Shown: positions 24,243-32,850 of the stretch, piece after piece
How the letters are laid out: every line of letters starts with the position of its first letter
How positions within the stretch are numbered: position 1 is the stretch's first letter
Source: Deltaproteobacteria bacterium
GTDB taxonomy: Bacteria > Myxococcota_A > UBA9160 > JAJDAL01
Reading direction: 5' to 3'
NCBI GenBank assembly: GCA_029261875.1
Contig: JAJDAL010000058.1
Coordinates: forward strand, 1-44,342
DNA length: 44,342 nt
Position numbers and translations under genes: made by a program
Notes under the pieces: model-generated
What the model saw: only the letters and a program-made list of their open reading frames with translations
Database searches by the model: none
Told to the model about the DNA's origin: nothing

Positions 24243-25484
24243 CTAGTGATCCGTCCCATCGGCCAAATGAGGTGCCTGCGTGAGCGCGGAAGCGCGCCGT
24301 GCCACGTGGCTCGCGATGATGCGGTGTCCCAGGGGATTGGGGTGGCCGTTCCCGTTCTCGAAGTAGGTCTGTGCATCGCTCTCGCGCAGGGCGGGAAGCA
24401 TATCCAGCTGGGCGATGCTCCGCTCCTCCAAGAATTTCATCAAATTCTCCCGCAGCGCCGTCTCGTCTCGCGTGACCTCGAGCAGCTTGGGGTGGAGGGC
24501 AGGGTCGGCGATGCGGGGTAGGAAGACACTTTCTTTGGTGGGGAGTAGCACCACTAAAAATCCCACACCGCGTTCTTCGCAGCGCTGGGCAATTGCGGCG
24601 AGGCTGCCGCGAATCACTGCGAGACCCGCTTGGATTCGGGGATCCCCGCGTTCCAGGGCGCGGCTGCGGTAGGGAGCCGTCAGGATCGTACGCCAATCCC
24701 CCCCGTCGAAAACGCTCGTGTGCTGCTGCTTGGCCGGACTCAAGGCCTTCACCGCATCTTCGAATTTAGGAGCCAACAAGCTGGGCTCGTTGCGATTCTC
24801 CAAGGCGTAGCGGATGCCGCGCGCCAGTCCGTAGAGATTCGAATGCGCTTTGATCCAGTCTTTCCAGCCCGGTGTGTTGGATGTCGCTTCGCCTTGGGCT
24901 GCGCGATCGGGGCGAAACAGCTCCACGATGTCATGCGCGATCGGGCGTTCCGCTTCGAGGGCTTGAGTCTCGGCCAAAAGCTCCGGGGGGACGAGAGCCG
25001 CGATCTCTTTTCGCCGCCTGGCGGCGAGAAACGAATCGAAGAAGTCATTGCCGAAATAGACGGAAACGAAGATTTGCTGCGGTTCGAGGGCAAACGCTTC
25101 GTCGAGCTGGGCCAGGCTCTGAGCCGGTGCGTAACCCCGCATCGCCATGTTGTAGACCGTTCGCCCGCTCTGTTCGGCGTATTGCATGGGCCAAGCCGCG
25201 TCGGGTGGAACCGACGAACCATAGGTATGGGAATCACCGAGGGTGACGACGTCCGCGCGCTCGAGCACGCGATCGTTCCGGTAGCCCCGCTCATCGTGTT
25301 CGTGGAAGAAAGGGTTTCCCCGTGTGCCCAGGAGGGCGTCTGGAATCTTCGGCGGTGTTTGTTCCCAGGGCGCCGTCAAGGCCCGGTCGACGCGGAAGGA
25401 CACCTGTCTCGCTGCAAACAGGGCGGCCTCGATGGCGAGCAAGCACACCAACAGCACCGCGATTCGTCCGAGGATCGATTTCAT
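24243..25484 (-). CDS. Membrane-anchored SGNH hydrolase-like protein
   Basis: 413 residues. One N-terminal membrane segment (residues 6-24), then an extracytoplasmic SGNH domain: block I 'VVTLGDSHTYGSSV' (Ser of GDSHT), block III 'YFGNDFFDSF' (GxND), block V 'NGNGHPNPLGHRII' (a His preceded by Asn/Gly). Such proteins are often O-acetylesterases or AlgJ/AlgX-like acetyl handlers in polysaccharide loci. The ATG at 25484 is two bases after the sulfatase stop, so the two are translationally coupled. Confidence 0.85.
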   Translation of the reverse strand: MKSILGRIAVLLVCLLAIEAALFAARQVSFRVDRALTAPWEQTPPKIPDALLGTRGNPFFHEHDERGYRNDRVLERADVVTLGDSHTYGSSVPPDAAWPMQYAEQSGRTVYNMAMRGYAPAQSLAQLDEAFALEPQQIFVSVYFGNDFFDSFLAARRRKEIAALVPPELLAETQALEAERPIAHDIVELFRPDRAAQGEATSNTPGWKDWIKAHSNLYGLARGIRYALENRNEPSLLAPKFEDAVKALSPAKQQHTSVFDGGDWRTILTAPYRSRALERGDPRIQAGLAVIRGSLAAIAQRCEERGVGFLVVLLPTKESVFLPRIADPALHPKLLEVTRDETALRENLMKFLEERSIAQLDMLPALRESDAQTYFENGNGHPNPLGHRIIASHVARRASALTQAPHLADGTDH

Positions 25485-25486
25485 CG

Positions 25487-27319
25487 CTAGGGTAGGTAGC
25501 CCAACGCGCGCAGGCGTTCGATCTCTTCGTCCGACAACTCGTGCTCTTCGTGTTCGCGTGGATTGGAGGAAAGCCAGCCTTCGATCTGTCCGCGCAATTC
25601 CCGCACCACGTCGGGATGCTGGGCCGCCAGGTTCTGGCGTTCTCCCGGATCGCGCTGCACGTCGTAAAGCTCCGCCCGCTCAATGGGAAAGTGTCCCCGT
25701 TCCGGGTCGACACAAAGCGGGCGGAAGGCGTCGGGGTTGTGGACGTATTTCCATTCCCCCGTTCGCACGGAGAAGACCTGCTCCTGGACTTCGCCGTAGG
25801 CGAGACGTGGCGCGTCCGCTCGCCCCTTCCAGAGTCCCACCGCACTGCGGCCTTCGAAGCTGTCCCGAAGCGGCAGGTCCATGAGTTCGAGAATCGTCGG
25901 AAGGATGTCGATGCTCTCCACCTGGCTTTCGACGACAACCCGCTCTGGGATTTGACCCGGCCAGCGCAAGCTCCAGGGAATTCGCAAAGCGCCGTCGTAG
26001 ATCGAACAACCGTGCTCGAAATAGCTCTGGTGGTCGTAGAGCTCTTCCCCGTGGTCCGAGGTAAAGACGATGAGTGTGTCGCGGGCGAGTTGATTTTCGT
26101 CGAGCCAGGTCAGCAGTCGCTCGACTTCAGCATCGGTCTGGCGGATCTCCGCGTCGTACAGTGCGTTGATGTGGGCCAAATCGCGCGGCTCGAGTTCGAG
26201 TCGCTTGGAATAGATTTCATTGAGGGATTCGTGGCTCCCGTCGAACCGCCCGGATGGGTCGCTGACGAACATCTCCCGATAGGGCGAGGCCGGGTCATAA
26301 GGGGAATGGGGGTTCAAGTAGTGGACCCAGGCAAAGAAACGTTCGCGCGCGGGGTCGATGCCCTCGAGCCATGCCAGCGCCTGGTCCGTGACGGCCTGGT
26401 CGACGGGGCGATCCCCCATCCAGCCCTGTTTGACGTCGAAGCCGCGATTGGGCGCGTGGAAATAATTCGATAGAAAGGCAGCGGTTCGATAGCCCTCGTT
26501 TTTCAAAATCTCCGGGAGCGTCACATTGCTTCGGTCGAGTGGCGTTTCATTGCGTCGGACGCCGTGGGTCTTGGGATACAGGGAGGTCATGATCGAGGAG
26601 AGGGAAGGCCAGGTGAGTGCCCGCTGGGCATAGGCGTGCGCAAATCGGACACCTTGTTGGGCCAGGCGATCGAGGGTGGGGCTGGTGTTGCGCTCGTATC
26701 CGTAACAACCCAAGCGATCGGCGCGCAGGGTATCGATGCTGATGAACAGCAAGTGGGGGCGATCGATGGGCGCTTCGCGACTTCGCAGATGCGCCGACCC
26801 CACGAGACCCAGCCAGGCCAGAACCAACAACGCAAGAACCGGCGCGGCGTAGAGGCGATCGAAAACACGACCGAGCCGATCCGCCGACGGAAACGCGCGG
26901 GAGCCCATGGCGCGGTAGAGCCACGCGCCGATCCCCCCACACAGGAGCGCGATCGTGAGGAGGTAGAGACCGCCCCAGCCCTCGCGCACGCTCGGGAACC
27001 ACGGCTGGCTCCACGCCCAGACGCCCCCGGTCGCGCTCGCGACGAGGGTCAGAAACGCGATTCCGCGGGCGCGGCCCGGATGGCGAGGCGTCCCGGTCCA
27101 ACGGAACAGCAGATCGCAGCCGGGAAACAGGCCGAGCAGGAGGACGGCGGTGGGGAGTGAGACGGCCGCCACCCAGTACGCCAGATGCCGGTGCGCGGTA
27201 TTCGTGAGGCCCTTCGCGATCTGCGCGTCGGCGATCGCGATCTCGAAACTCGCGATCGCGCCACCGACGAGAAATCCCGCCACCAACCCCCAGTAGATTG
27301 CGCGTCTGGTCGAAGTCAT
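25487..27319 (-). CDS. Sulfatase-superfamily membrane protein with Thr at the nucleophile position
   Basis: 610 residues. The first ~180 residues hold about five membrane segments, the rest an alkaline-phosphatase-superfamily domain: 'FISIDTLRADRLGCYGY', 'TSDHGEELYDHQSYFEHG' and a C-terminal 'AELYDVQRDPGERQNLA'. The formylglycine motif C/S-x-P-S-R reads Thr236-Trp-Pro-Ser-Leu. Thr nucleophiles occur in phosphoethanolamine and related transferases of this superfamily and in uncharacterised sulfatase relatives, so a classical FGly sulfatase is unlikely. It may transfer or remove a phospho- or sulfo-group on the glycan. The frame goes upstream to 27373; the ATG at 27319 is chosen because it precedes the first membrane segment. 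It diverges from the long operon over 41 bases. Confidence 0.82.
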   Translation of the reverse strand: MTSTRRAIYWGLVAGFLVGGAIASFEIAIADAQIAKGLTNTAHRHLAYWVAAVSLPTAVLLLGLFPGCDLLFRWTGTPRHPGRARGIAFLTLVASATGGVWAWSQPWFPSVREGWGGLYLLTIALLCGGIGAWLYRAMGSRAFPSADRLGRVFDRLYAAPVLALLVLAWLGLVGSAHLRSREAPIDRPHLLFISIDTLRADRLGCYGYERNTSPTLDRLAQQGVRFAHAYAQRALTWPSLSSIMTSLYPKTHGVRRNETPLDRSNVTLPEILKNEGYRTAAFLSNYFHAPNRGFDVKQGWMGDRPVDQAVTDQALAWLEGIDPARERFFAWVHYLNPHSPYDPASPYREMFVSDPSGRFDGSHESLNEIYSKRLELEPRDLAHINALYDAEIRQTDAEVERLLTWLDENQLARDTLIVFTSDHGEELYDHQSYFEHGCSIYDGALRIPWSLRWPGQIPERVVVESQVESIDILPTILELMDLPLRDSFEGRSAVGLWKGRADAPRLAYGEVQEQVFSVRTGEWKYVHNPDAFRPLCVDPERGHFPIERAELYDVQRDPGERQNLAAQHPDVVRELRGQIEGWLSSNPREHEEHELSDEEIERLRALGYLP

Positions 27320-27360
27320 CCGAAGTTGGTATTCCTTGGGATCCCCGCGGGGAGGGCGCC

Positions 27361-27918
27361 ATGCCCACCGCATGGGGTCACTATCGGAAAACTGTGGCGC
27401 GTGGAGTATCGAATTTGGCCCTCCGAAAGCTAGCCGTCGGGCTATTGGTAAGCGGCGTTCTGGGCTTTCAGCTCTACTGCGTCTTGCCCATCGGACCCAA
27501 GTACCGCAACTGGTACTGGCCTTTCGTCAACTTCCCGATGTTTTCGACGCCGGTGGAACCGGGCAGCCTGATTTCCGCCTGGGAACTGCGCGCGCAGCCG
27601 TGCGCTGCGAGAAGCCAGGTTCAGGTTCTCACTTTTCGCGACCTCGGCGTGCGCACGTTCAATTTCGTCGCGCTGCTCCGCAACGCCGGAAAAGTCGGAA
27701 ATCCCGAACCCCGCGATGTCGAAAAAGCGCGCAACGCCCAGTCCGCCTTGAGCGTTTTGTTGAACCAGCGTTTTCCCGGCAGGTTTTGCAACGCCGAATT
27801 GTGGCGCAAATCCGTCGTGCTCGAAACGACGATCGATACCCGCACCCAACCGCCCTGGGAACGCGTTCACATGTGGAACCCGCGAAGTGAATCCGCGACC
27901 GGCGGAGGGCCTTCGTGA
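27361..27918 (+). CDS. Small membrane-anchored hypothetical protein, partner of the HTTM-DCC gene
   Basis: 185 residues with an N-terminal membrane segment (about 27-46). The rest is likely extracytoplasmic, with two or three Cys and a 'NWYWPFVNFPMFSTP' motif; 'W.F.n.PMF' is common in small proteins encoded next to HTTM (vitamin-K-dependent carboxylase-like) genes. No catalytic motif seen. The ATG at 27361 has GGGAGGG upstream; the HTTM gene ATG overlaps its stop (TGATG), so they probably act together. It opens the long glycan operon. The first 41 bases before it are the only room for the promoter; none is recognisable. Confidence 0.7.
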   Translation: MPTAWGHYRKTVARGVSNLALRKLAVGLLVSGVLGFQLYCVLPIGPKYRNWYWPFVNFPMFSTPVEPGSLISAWELRAQPCAARSQVQVLTFRDLGVRTFNFVALLRNAGKVGNPEPRDVEKARNAQSALSVLLNQRFPGRFCNAELWRKSVVLETTIDTRTQPPWERVHMWNPRSESATGGGPS

Positions 27919-29270
27919 TGGGGATCCGCGAACGCCTCGACCGACATTGGTTTCACCCGATCCCGGCGCGCGACCTCGCGATCGTTCGAATGGTGGTGGT
28001 GGGAACGCTGCTCGTCCAATTGGTGTTCCCCGGCATCGCCCACAAGCTCGGGATCGCGGGGTCCTACGGTTTGGCATCCCAGGCCTGGCTGCTGGGTTTG
28101 AGCTCCGACCAGTTCATTCCCATCCCGACGTTCAAGCTCTTGCTGCTGCCGTTTGCAGACTGGGGCCAGCGGCCGGAATTCATGTTCCTCCAGGCGATCT
28201 GGGTTGTCGCCGTGGCGAGTGGCATGGGAGCGTTCGTGGGCCTGTTCACGCGTCTGTCCATGTTCGTCTTCGCGGCCACCACGACGCTGTTGGCAGCACA
28301 CTCGTACTCCTACGGCGAATTCCATCATCCCGAAACGATCCCCACCATCGCCAGCTGGATCCTCGCGTTTGGCCCCATCGGAAGCGCGCTGTCGATCGAC
28401 GCCCTGCGCGAACGCGTCCGACTTTCCGTCCACGCCATGCGCTTCGAACCCCATCGAACCCAGAATCGTCTCGACCCGTTCGCGCTGTGGCCCCTGCGGA
28501 CGGTTCAATGGATATTCGCCCTCGCGTATCTGTCGGCGGGTTTCTCGAAGATCTACTACGGGGGTGCTTCCTGGTTCACTGGCCTGGCCATCGCATCGCC
28601 CTTGGCGCGCGATTGGTTGTGGTATGACCGGGCATTGCCCGCGATGGTTCTGGAGATCCCTTACGTCCTTTCGGTATTTGCGATCGGGACCGTCGTCATC
28701 GAACTGGGTTTCGTGCTCGCCATCCTGGTTCCCCGGCTGGTGTGGTACTTCGTCGTGGGCGCAGCCGGGTTTCACATCAGCATCTTCATCCTGCAGGGTG
28801 CGGACTTTCTGCAATGGGTGCTCTTGTACGTCATCTTTCTACCCTCGCTGCGCGAAAACTGGCCCCTGCCGCGGTTGCGAAAGCCGGCGCCGCGAACGCC
28901 GCCGGCTTGGACCGTCGTATACGACGGGAAGTGTCCGCTCTGTGTGCGCAGCATGACGACCCTCGACGCGTTCGATCTACGTCAGCGCATCGCGTACGTC
29001 GATCTCGAGGACCGTGCGGATTTCGAAGCGCTGGCGGCGAACATCTCCGCCGCTGAAGCGCGACACGCGATGCACGTGCTGGGTCCGGACGGCACGCTCG
29101 ATCGCGGATATGACGCCTGGGTGGCCCTGGCGGGACCGATTCCGTTGCTTTGGCCCCTTCGCCCGCTCTTGGCGATCCCTGGCGTCGGGAAGCTCGGCGC
29201 TGTGATCTACGACGCGGTGGCGCGTCGCCGCGAGCGTCAATTGTGTCGCGCTGACAGCTGCCCGCTCTAG
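27918..29270 (+). CDS. HTTM domain fused to DCC (DUF393) thiol-disulfide domain
   Basis: 450 residues. Residues ~1-310 have many membrane segments in the HTTM pattern (vitamin-K-dependent gamma-carboxylase-like): 'FHHPETIPTIASWILAF', 'RTVQWIFALAYLSAGFSKIYYGGASWF', 'HISIFILQGADFLQWV'. Residues ~330-450 are a DCC domain beginning 'VVYDGKCPLCVRSM' with Cys339-x2-Cys342, predicted to be redox active or to bind a thiol. HTTM proteins alone are common; the fused DCC domain is found in some marine and delta-proteobacteria. It may modify a membrane or lipid-linked substrate. A GTG at 27915 is also in frame; the ATG at 27918 has the better site (GGAGGG). Confidence 0.85.
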   Translation: MGIRERLDRHWFHPIPARDLAIVRMVVVGTLLVQLVFPGIAHKLGIAGSYGLASQAWLLGLSSDQFIPIPTFKLLLLPFADWGQRPEFMFLQAIWVVAVASGMGAFVGLFTRLSMFVFAATTTLLAAHSYSYGEFHHPETIPTIASWILAFGPIGSALSIDALRERVRLSVHAMRFEPHRTQNRLDPFALWPLRTVQWIFALAYLSAGFSKIYYGGASWFTGLAIASPLARDWLWYDRALPAMVLEIPYVLSVFAIGTVVIELGFVLAILVPRLVWYFVVGAAGFHISIFILQGADFLQWVLLYVIFLPSLRENWPLPRLRKPAPRTPPAWTVVYDGKCPLCVRSMTTLDAFDLRQRIAYVDLEDRADFEALAANISAAEARHAMHVLGPDGTLDRGYDAWVALAGPIPLLWPLRPLLAIPGVGKLGAVIYDAVARRRERQLCRADSCPL

Positions 29271-29301
29271 TGGGGAACCACTCTTTCGCGATGAGGAACG
29301 C

Positions 29302-29868
29302 ATGAAACTGCAGCCCATGGCGATTCTCCGGCAGGCGGGGAAATTCGTCCTCCGTCCCGAGGATCGGCGTGACGTGCTGCACGAATGGCGACGGCGCGCT
29401 CGGGGAACGCCCGATCTGCCCCCGCGTCTCGAGCGCGTGCTCGTACTCTGCAAGGGCAACGTGTGCCGCTCTCCGTACGCCGAGCACTGCCTCGCGTCGG
29501 CGCTGCCGGACGCCGAGATTCGATCCGCGGGAATCGATGCGAGCGGGAACGATCCCGCCAACCCCGATGCGATTCGCCTGGCGGGAAAACGCGGCGTCGA
29601 TCTGCGGCAACACCGAACGCGGCGTCTGGTTTTCGAAGACGTCGCCTGGGCGCAGCTCGTGCTCGGCATGCAGGGACACCACGTCACCGCGGTGGGGGGA
29701 CGTTGGCCCGAAGCGCGTTCGAAGATCCGCTTGCTGGGGGATTTCCTCGAAGCTCCTCCCTTCGTCATCGTCGACCCATGGGGGTGTGAGGATGCGATAT
29801 TCGAACGGGTCTTCGACCAGATCGAAGCCGCGGCGCGCGCCCTGGCGCAGCTTCGGAACCGGGGTTAG
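29302..29868 (+). CDS. Low-molecular-weight protein tyrosine phosphatase
   Basis: 188 residues. The P-loop 'LCKGNVCRSPYAE' (Cys50, Arg56, Ser57) and the general acid Asp158-Pro159 in 'IVDPWGCED' define the LMW-PTP family. The first ~44 residues are a basic extension not found in short Wzb-type enzymes. In exopolysaccharide loci these phosphatases remove phosphate from the Tyr-rich tail of a Wzc/BY kinase, controlling polymer export; no such kinase is in this window. GAGGA lies seven bases before the ATG, and the next gene starts four bases after its stop. Confidence 0.9.
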   Translation: MKLQPMAILRQAGKFVLRPEDRRDVLHEWRRRARGTPDLPPRLERVLVLCKGNVCRSPYAEHCLASALPDAEIRSAGIDASGNDPANPDAIRLAGKRGVDLRQHRTRRLVFEDVAWAQLVLGMQGHHVTAVGGRWPEARSKIRLLGDFLEAPPFVIVDPWGCEDAIFERVFDQIEAAARALAQLRNRG

Positions 29869-29872
29869 CGCC

Positions 29873-31738
29873 GTGTGTGGCATCGCGGGTTTTCTCGAGC
29901 GGGATCCGGCCGCGCCGGCCGACGCCGCCTTGGCGAAGCGGATGGGGGACGCCCTCGTTCACCGCGGTCCGGACGGCGAGGGATTTCACGTTGCGGGTCC
30001 CGTGGCGCTCGCCCATCGGCGCTTGTCGATCATCGATCTGGCGGGCGGGGCTCAGCCCATGCACGCGCGCGCGGGCGAGGCGTCCATCGTCTACAACGGG
30101 GAGGTCTACAATTTTCGCGAGCTGCGCGCGGAATTGAAAGCCGCGGGCATGGGTTTCGAGACCGATTCGGATACGGAAGTCGTGCTCGCCGCCTATCTGC
30201 ATTTCGGCAACGACTTCGTCCAGCATCTGAACGGCATGTTCGCCTGTGCGATTTGGGATGCCCGCCAACGCCGGCTCGTGCTGGCGCGGGATCGCTTCGG
30301 CATCAAACCGCTCTACATCGCCGAAACCGCCGATCGCTGGGCGTTCGCCTCGGAGATCAAAGGCCTGCTCGAGGTCCCGGGCGTGGATCGGGAATGGAAT
30401 CACCAAGCGCTTCACGACTACTTTCACATGGGATACACGCCCGGCGAAGCCACCGCCTATCGGGGAATCCGCCAACTCGGTCCCGGGAAATTGGCGGTGA
30501 TCGAAGGCGGAGCGCTGCGCGAAGAAACCTACTGGGAACTTGCGCCCGCGCCTTCCCTCGGCGCGTCCCAGGACATCGAATCCTTCGAAGCCTTGCTCCA
30601 GGATGCGGTTCGAATGCGCATGGTGGCGGATGTTCCCCTGGGCGCGTTCCTGTCCGGTGGCGTCGATAGCGGTCTGGTGGTTGCGTACATGAGCCAGGCT
30701 TCCGAAGGGCCGGTGAACTCCTTCACGGTCTACGACCCGAATGTTCCCTACTACGATGAGCGAACCCCCGCTGCGGAAGTCGCAGCCCGCTATTCCACGC
30801 AGCACCGCGAGCTGGCGGCCGCGGCCGATGTCGATGCCCTGATCGGCCGGATCGTTCCCACCTTCGACGAGCCCTTTGCGGACTCCGGTGCCTTCCCCAA
30901 TCTCGTCGTATGCCGCGAGGGAAGAAAGCTCGTCACCGTGGCCCTCTCGGGCCTCGGCGGAGACGAGTTGTCCGGGGGCTACGTGCGCTATCGCGGTATG
31001 GAGTGGCTGCGTGCCCTGGGATTCCTTCCGGCGGGCTTTTCCCGTCCCCTAAGTTTCCTGGCGGATCGCTTGGGGGAAGGGCAGGGCCTGGCGGGCAATC
31101 GCATCAAACGCCTGGCGCGTTTGGTGGGCCGGGACCCGGCAAGTGCATACGCGCGCATGGTCGGCATCGTCGGACGTTTGGACACGCCGCCGCTGGCCGC
31201 CGCATTCCTGCGCGACGTGGATCCCGAGTCTGCGCAGCGCCGCATCGCCCAACGCTTCGATCGCGCCAAAGAGATGGGTCTCGATCGGGTCAATCAGCTT
31301 CTGTACACGGATCTCACAACCTATGTTCCCGATGACCTGCTGCGGCTAGCGGACCGAACCAGCATGGCGGAGAGCCTCGAAGTTCGGGTTCCCTTTCTCG
31401 ATGATCGGTTGGCAGAACGCGCCCTCGCGATACCCGCCGCGCAGAAAGTGAATCGACGCGAATTGAAGATCTTGTTGCGCTCCCTGGCGCGGACGCAACT
31501 TCCGGCTTCCGTGGTGGACGGCGCAAAGCGGGGTTTCAGCGTTCCCATGGCGGAGTGGTTGCGCGGTCCCCTGGCTGCCGTCACGGATCGCGCGGTTCGC
31601 GAAGTGGGCCCCGCAACGGGAGTGCTCGATCGCGACGCCCTGGTGGCCGCGTGGGACGAACACCGCTCGGGAACGGCGAACCACGAAGAAACCCTCTGGG
31701 CCAGCCTGATGTTCAGTATGTGGGCGGAAGCCCAATGA
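29873..31738 (+). CDS. asnB: Asparagine synthase (glutamine-hydrolysing), copy 2
   Basis: 621 residues. GTG start followed directly by the nucleophile Cys2 (MCGIAGF). The glutaminase motifs 'HRGPDGEG' and 'YNGEVYNFRELR' and the synthetase SGGVDS at 261-266 are intact, as is 'LSGLGGDELSGGYVRY'. It is clearly divergent from copy 1 at 16326. In this context it is probably an amidotransferase acting on a sugar acid or small-molecule acceptor of the glycan. Four bases after the LMW-PTP stop; the next GT4 ATG overlaps its TGA. Confidence 0.92.
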   Translation: MCGIAGFLERDPAAPADAALAKRMGDALVHRGPDGEGFHVAGPVALAHRRLSIIDLAGGAQPMHARAGEASIVYNGEVYNFRELRAELKAAGMGFETDSDTEVVLAAYLHFGNDFVQHLNGMFACAIWDARQRRLVLARDRFGIKPLYIAETADRWAFASEIKGLLEVPGVDREWNHQALHDYFHMGYTPGEATAYRGIRQLGPGKLAVIEGGALREETYWELAPAPSLGASQDIESFEALLQDAVRMRMVADVPLGAFLSGGVDSGLVVAYMSQASEGPVNSFTVYDPNVPYYDERTPAAEVAARYSTQHRELAAAADVDALIGRIVPTFDEPFADSGAFPNLVVCREGRKLVTVALSGLGGDELSGGYVRYRGMEWLRALGFLPAGFSRPLSFLADRLGEGQGLAGNRIKRLARLVGRDPASAYARMVGIVGRLDTPPLAAAFLRDVDPESAQRRIAQRFDRAKEMGLDRVNQLLYTDLTTYVPDDLLRLADRTSMAESLEVRVPFLDDRLAERALAIPAAQKVNRRELKILLRSLARTQLPASVVDGAKRGFSVPMAEWLRGPLAAVTDRAVREVGPATGVLDRDALVAAWDEHRSGTANHEETLWASLMFSMWAEAQ

Positions 31739-32850
31739 GCGCGCCCGCGCGGCGGATCTTGTTGGCCCTGGAATCGAGCGGGCCCGGCGGGGCAGAACAA
31801 ATGGTGCTCCACCTCGCCCTGGGACTGCGCGAGTCGGGATTCGACCCCGTCGTGGCGTCCCTGCGGCCCGGATGGATGACCGAGCGCGCGGAACGCGAGG
31901 GGATCGCGGTCTGGTTCGTCCCCCAGGATCGCGGTTTGGCGTTGGGTTGGATCTACTCCTTTGCCCGACGCATGCGCGCGGCACGAATTTCCCTGCTTCA
32001 CAGCCACGAGTTCGCCATGAACGTATACGGCGGCGTCGCGGCGTGGCTCGCCCGAATCCCGAGTGTCGCGACGATTCACGGACACCATTGGGTCACGGCG
32101 CGTCCGGCGCGGCGCATGGCGTACCGCGTCTTGCGTCGCAGTGGGATGCCGCTGGTCGCGGTTTCCCAGGATCTTTCGCGCTTTCTGGCCAGTGGCTTGG
32201 GCATCGGATTGGAGCGTTTCCACGTGATCCCCAACGGCATCCCCGTCGGATCGGCTCCGCTACGCGACGCCGAGACGATGCGCGCCGCGCGCGCTAGCGC
32301 GGGCTTGCCCGGAGAAGGCCGTCTCGCGTTGGCGGTGGGCAACCTCTACCCCGTCAAGGGGCACGACACGCTGTTGCGCGCGGTTGCGCAACTTCCCCTC
32401 GTCTCGCTCGCGATTGCGGGACGCGGAGAAGAGGAAGAGCGCCTGCGCGGTCTGGCCGCAGAACTGGGGATCGCGGATCGGGTTCACCTGCTGGGCTTGC
32501 GCGACGACGTTTCGACGCTGCTGAGCGCCGCCGACGTTTTCGTGCAACCGTCGAATTCCGAAGGTTTGCCCCTCGCGGTGCTCGAGGCGATGGCCCATGG
32601 GCTCCCGGTGGTGGCGAGCGATGTCGGAGGAATTCCGGAGGCCGTTGCGAATGGCGTCACAGGAATTCTCACCGCTCCACGCGATCCGGAATCCCTGGCC
32701 CAAGCCCTGCGAAGCGTGCTCGAGGAGCGCAACGACCGGGGGGCCGCGCTTGGAATCGCGGGCCGCGAACGCGTCCTCGCGGAGTTTTCTGCGGCGCGGA
32801 TGACGCAACGTTACGCCGCGTTGTACGCGAAACGCGGAGGCTGGTCGTGA
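31735..32850 (+). CDS. Glycosyltransferase, GT4 family
   Basis: 371 residues, GT-B fold. 'LESSGPGGAEQMVLHLALGL' is the classic N-terminal loop, 'VGNLYPVKGHDTLLRAV' opens the donor domain, and the E-x7-E motif is in 'NSEGLPLAVLEAMAHG'. The ATG overlaps the asparagine synthase TGA (ATGA), and the next gene overlaps its TGA, so the run 29873-33971 is translationally coupled. It adds a sugar to the growing glycan; specificity unknown. Confidence 0.92.
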   Translation: MSAPARRILLALESSGPGGAEQMVLHLALGLRESGFDPVVASLRPGWMTERAEREGIAVWFVPQDRGLALGWIYSFARRMRAARISLLHSHEFAMNVYGGVAAWLARIPSVATIHGHHWVTARPARRMAYRVLRRSGMPLVAVSQDLSRFLASGLGIGLERFHVIPNGIPVGSAPLRDAETMRAARASAGLPGEGRLALAVGNLYPVKGHDTLLRAVAQLPLVSLAIAGRGEEEERLRGLAAELGIADRVHLLGLRDDVSTLLSAADVFVQPSNSEGLPLAVLEAMAHGLPVVASDVGGIPEAVANGVTGILTAPRDPESLAQALRSVLEERNDRGAALGIAGRERVLAEFSAARMTQRYAALYAKRGGWS

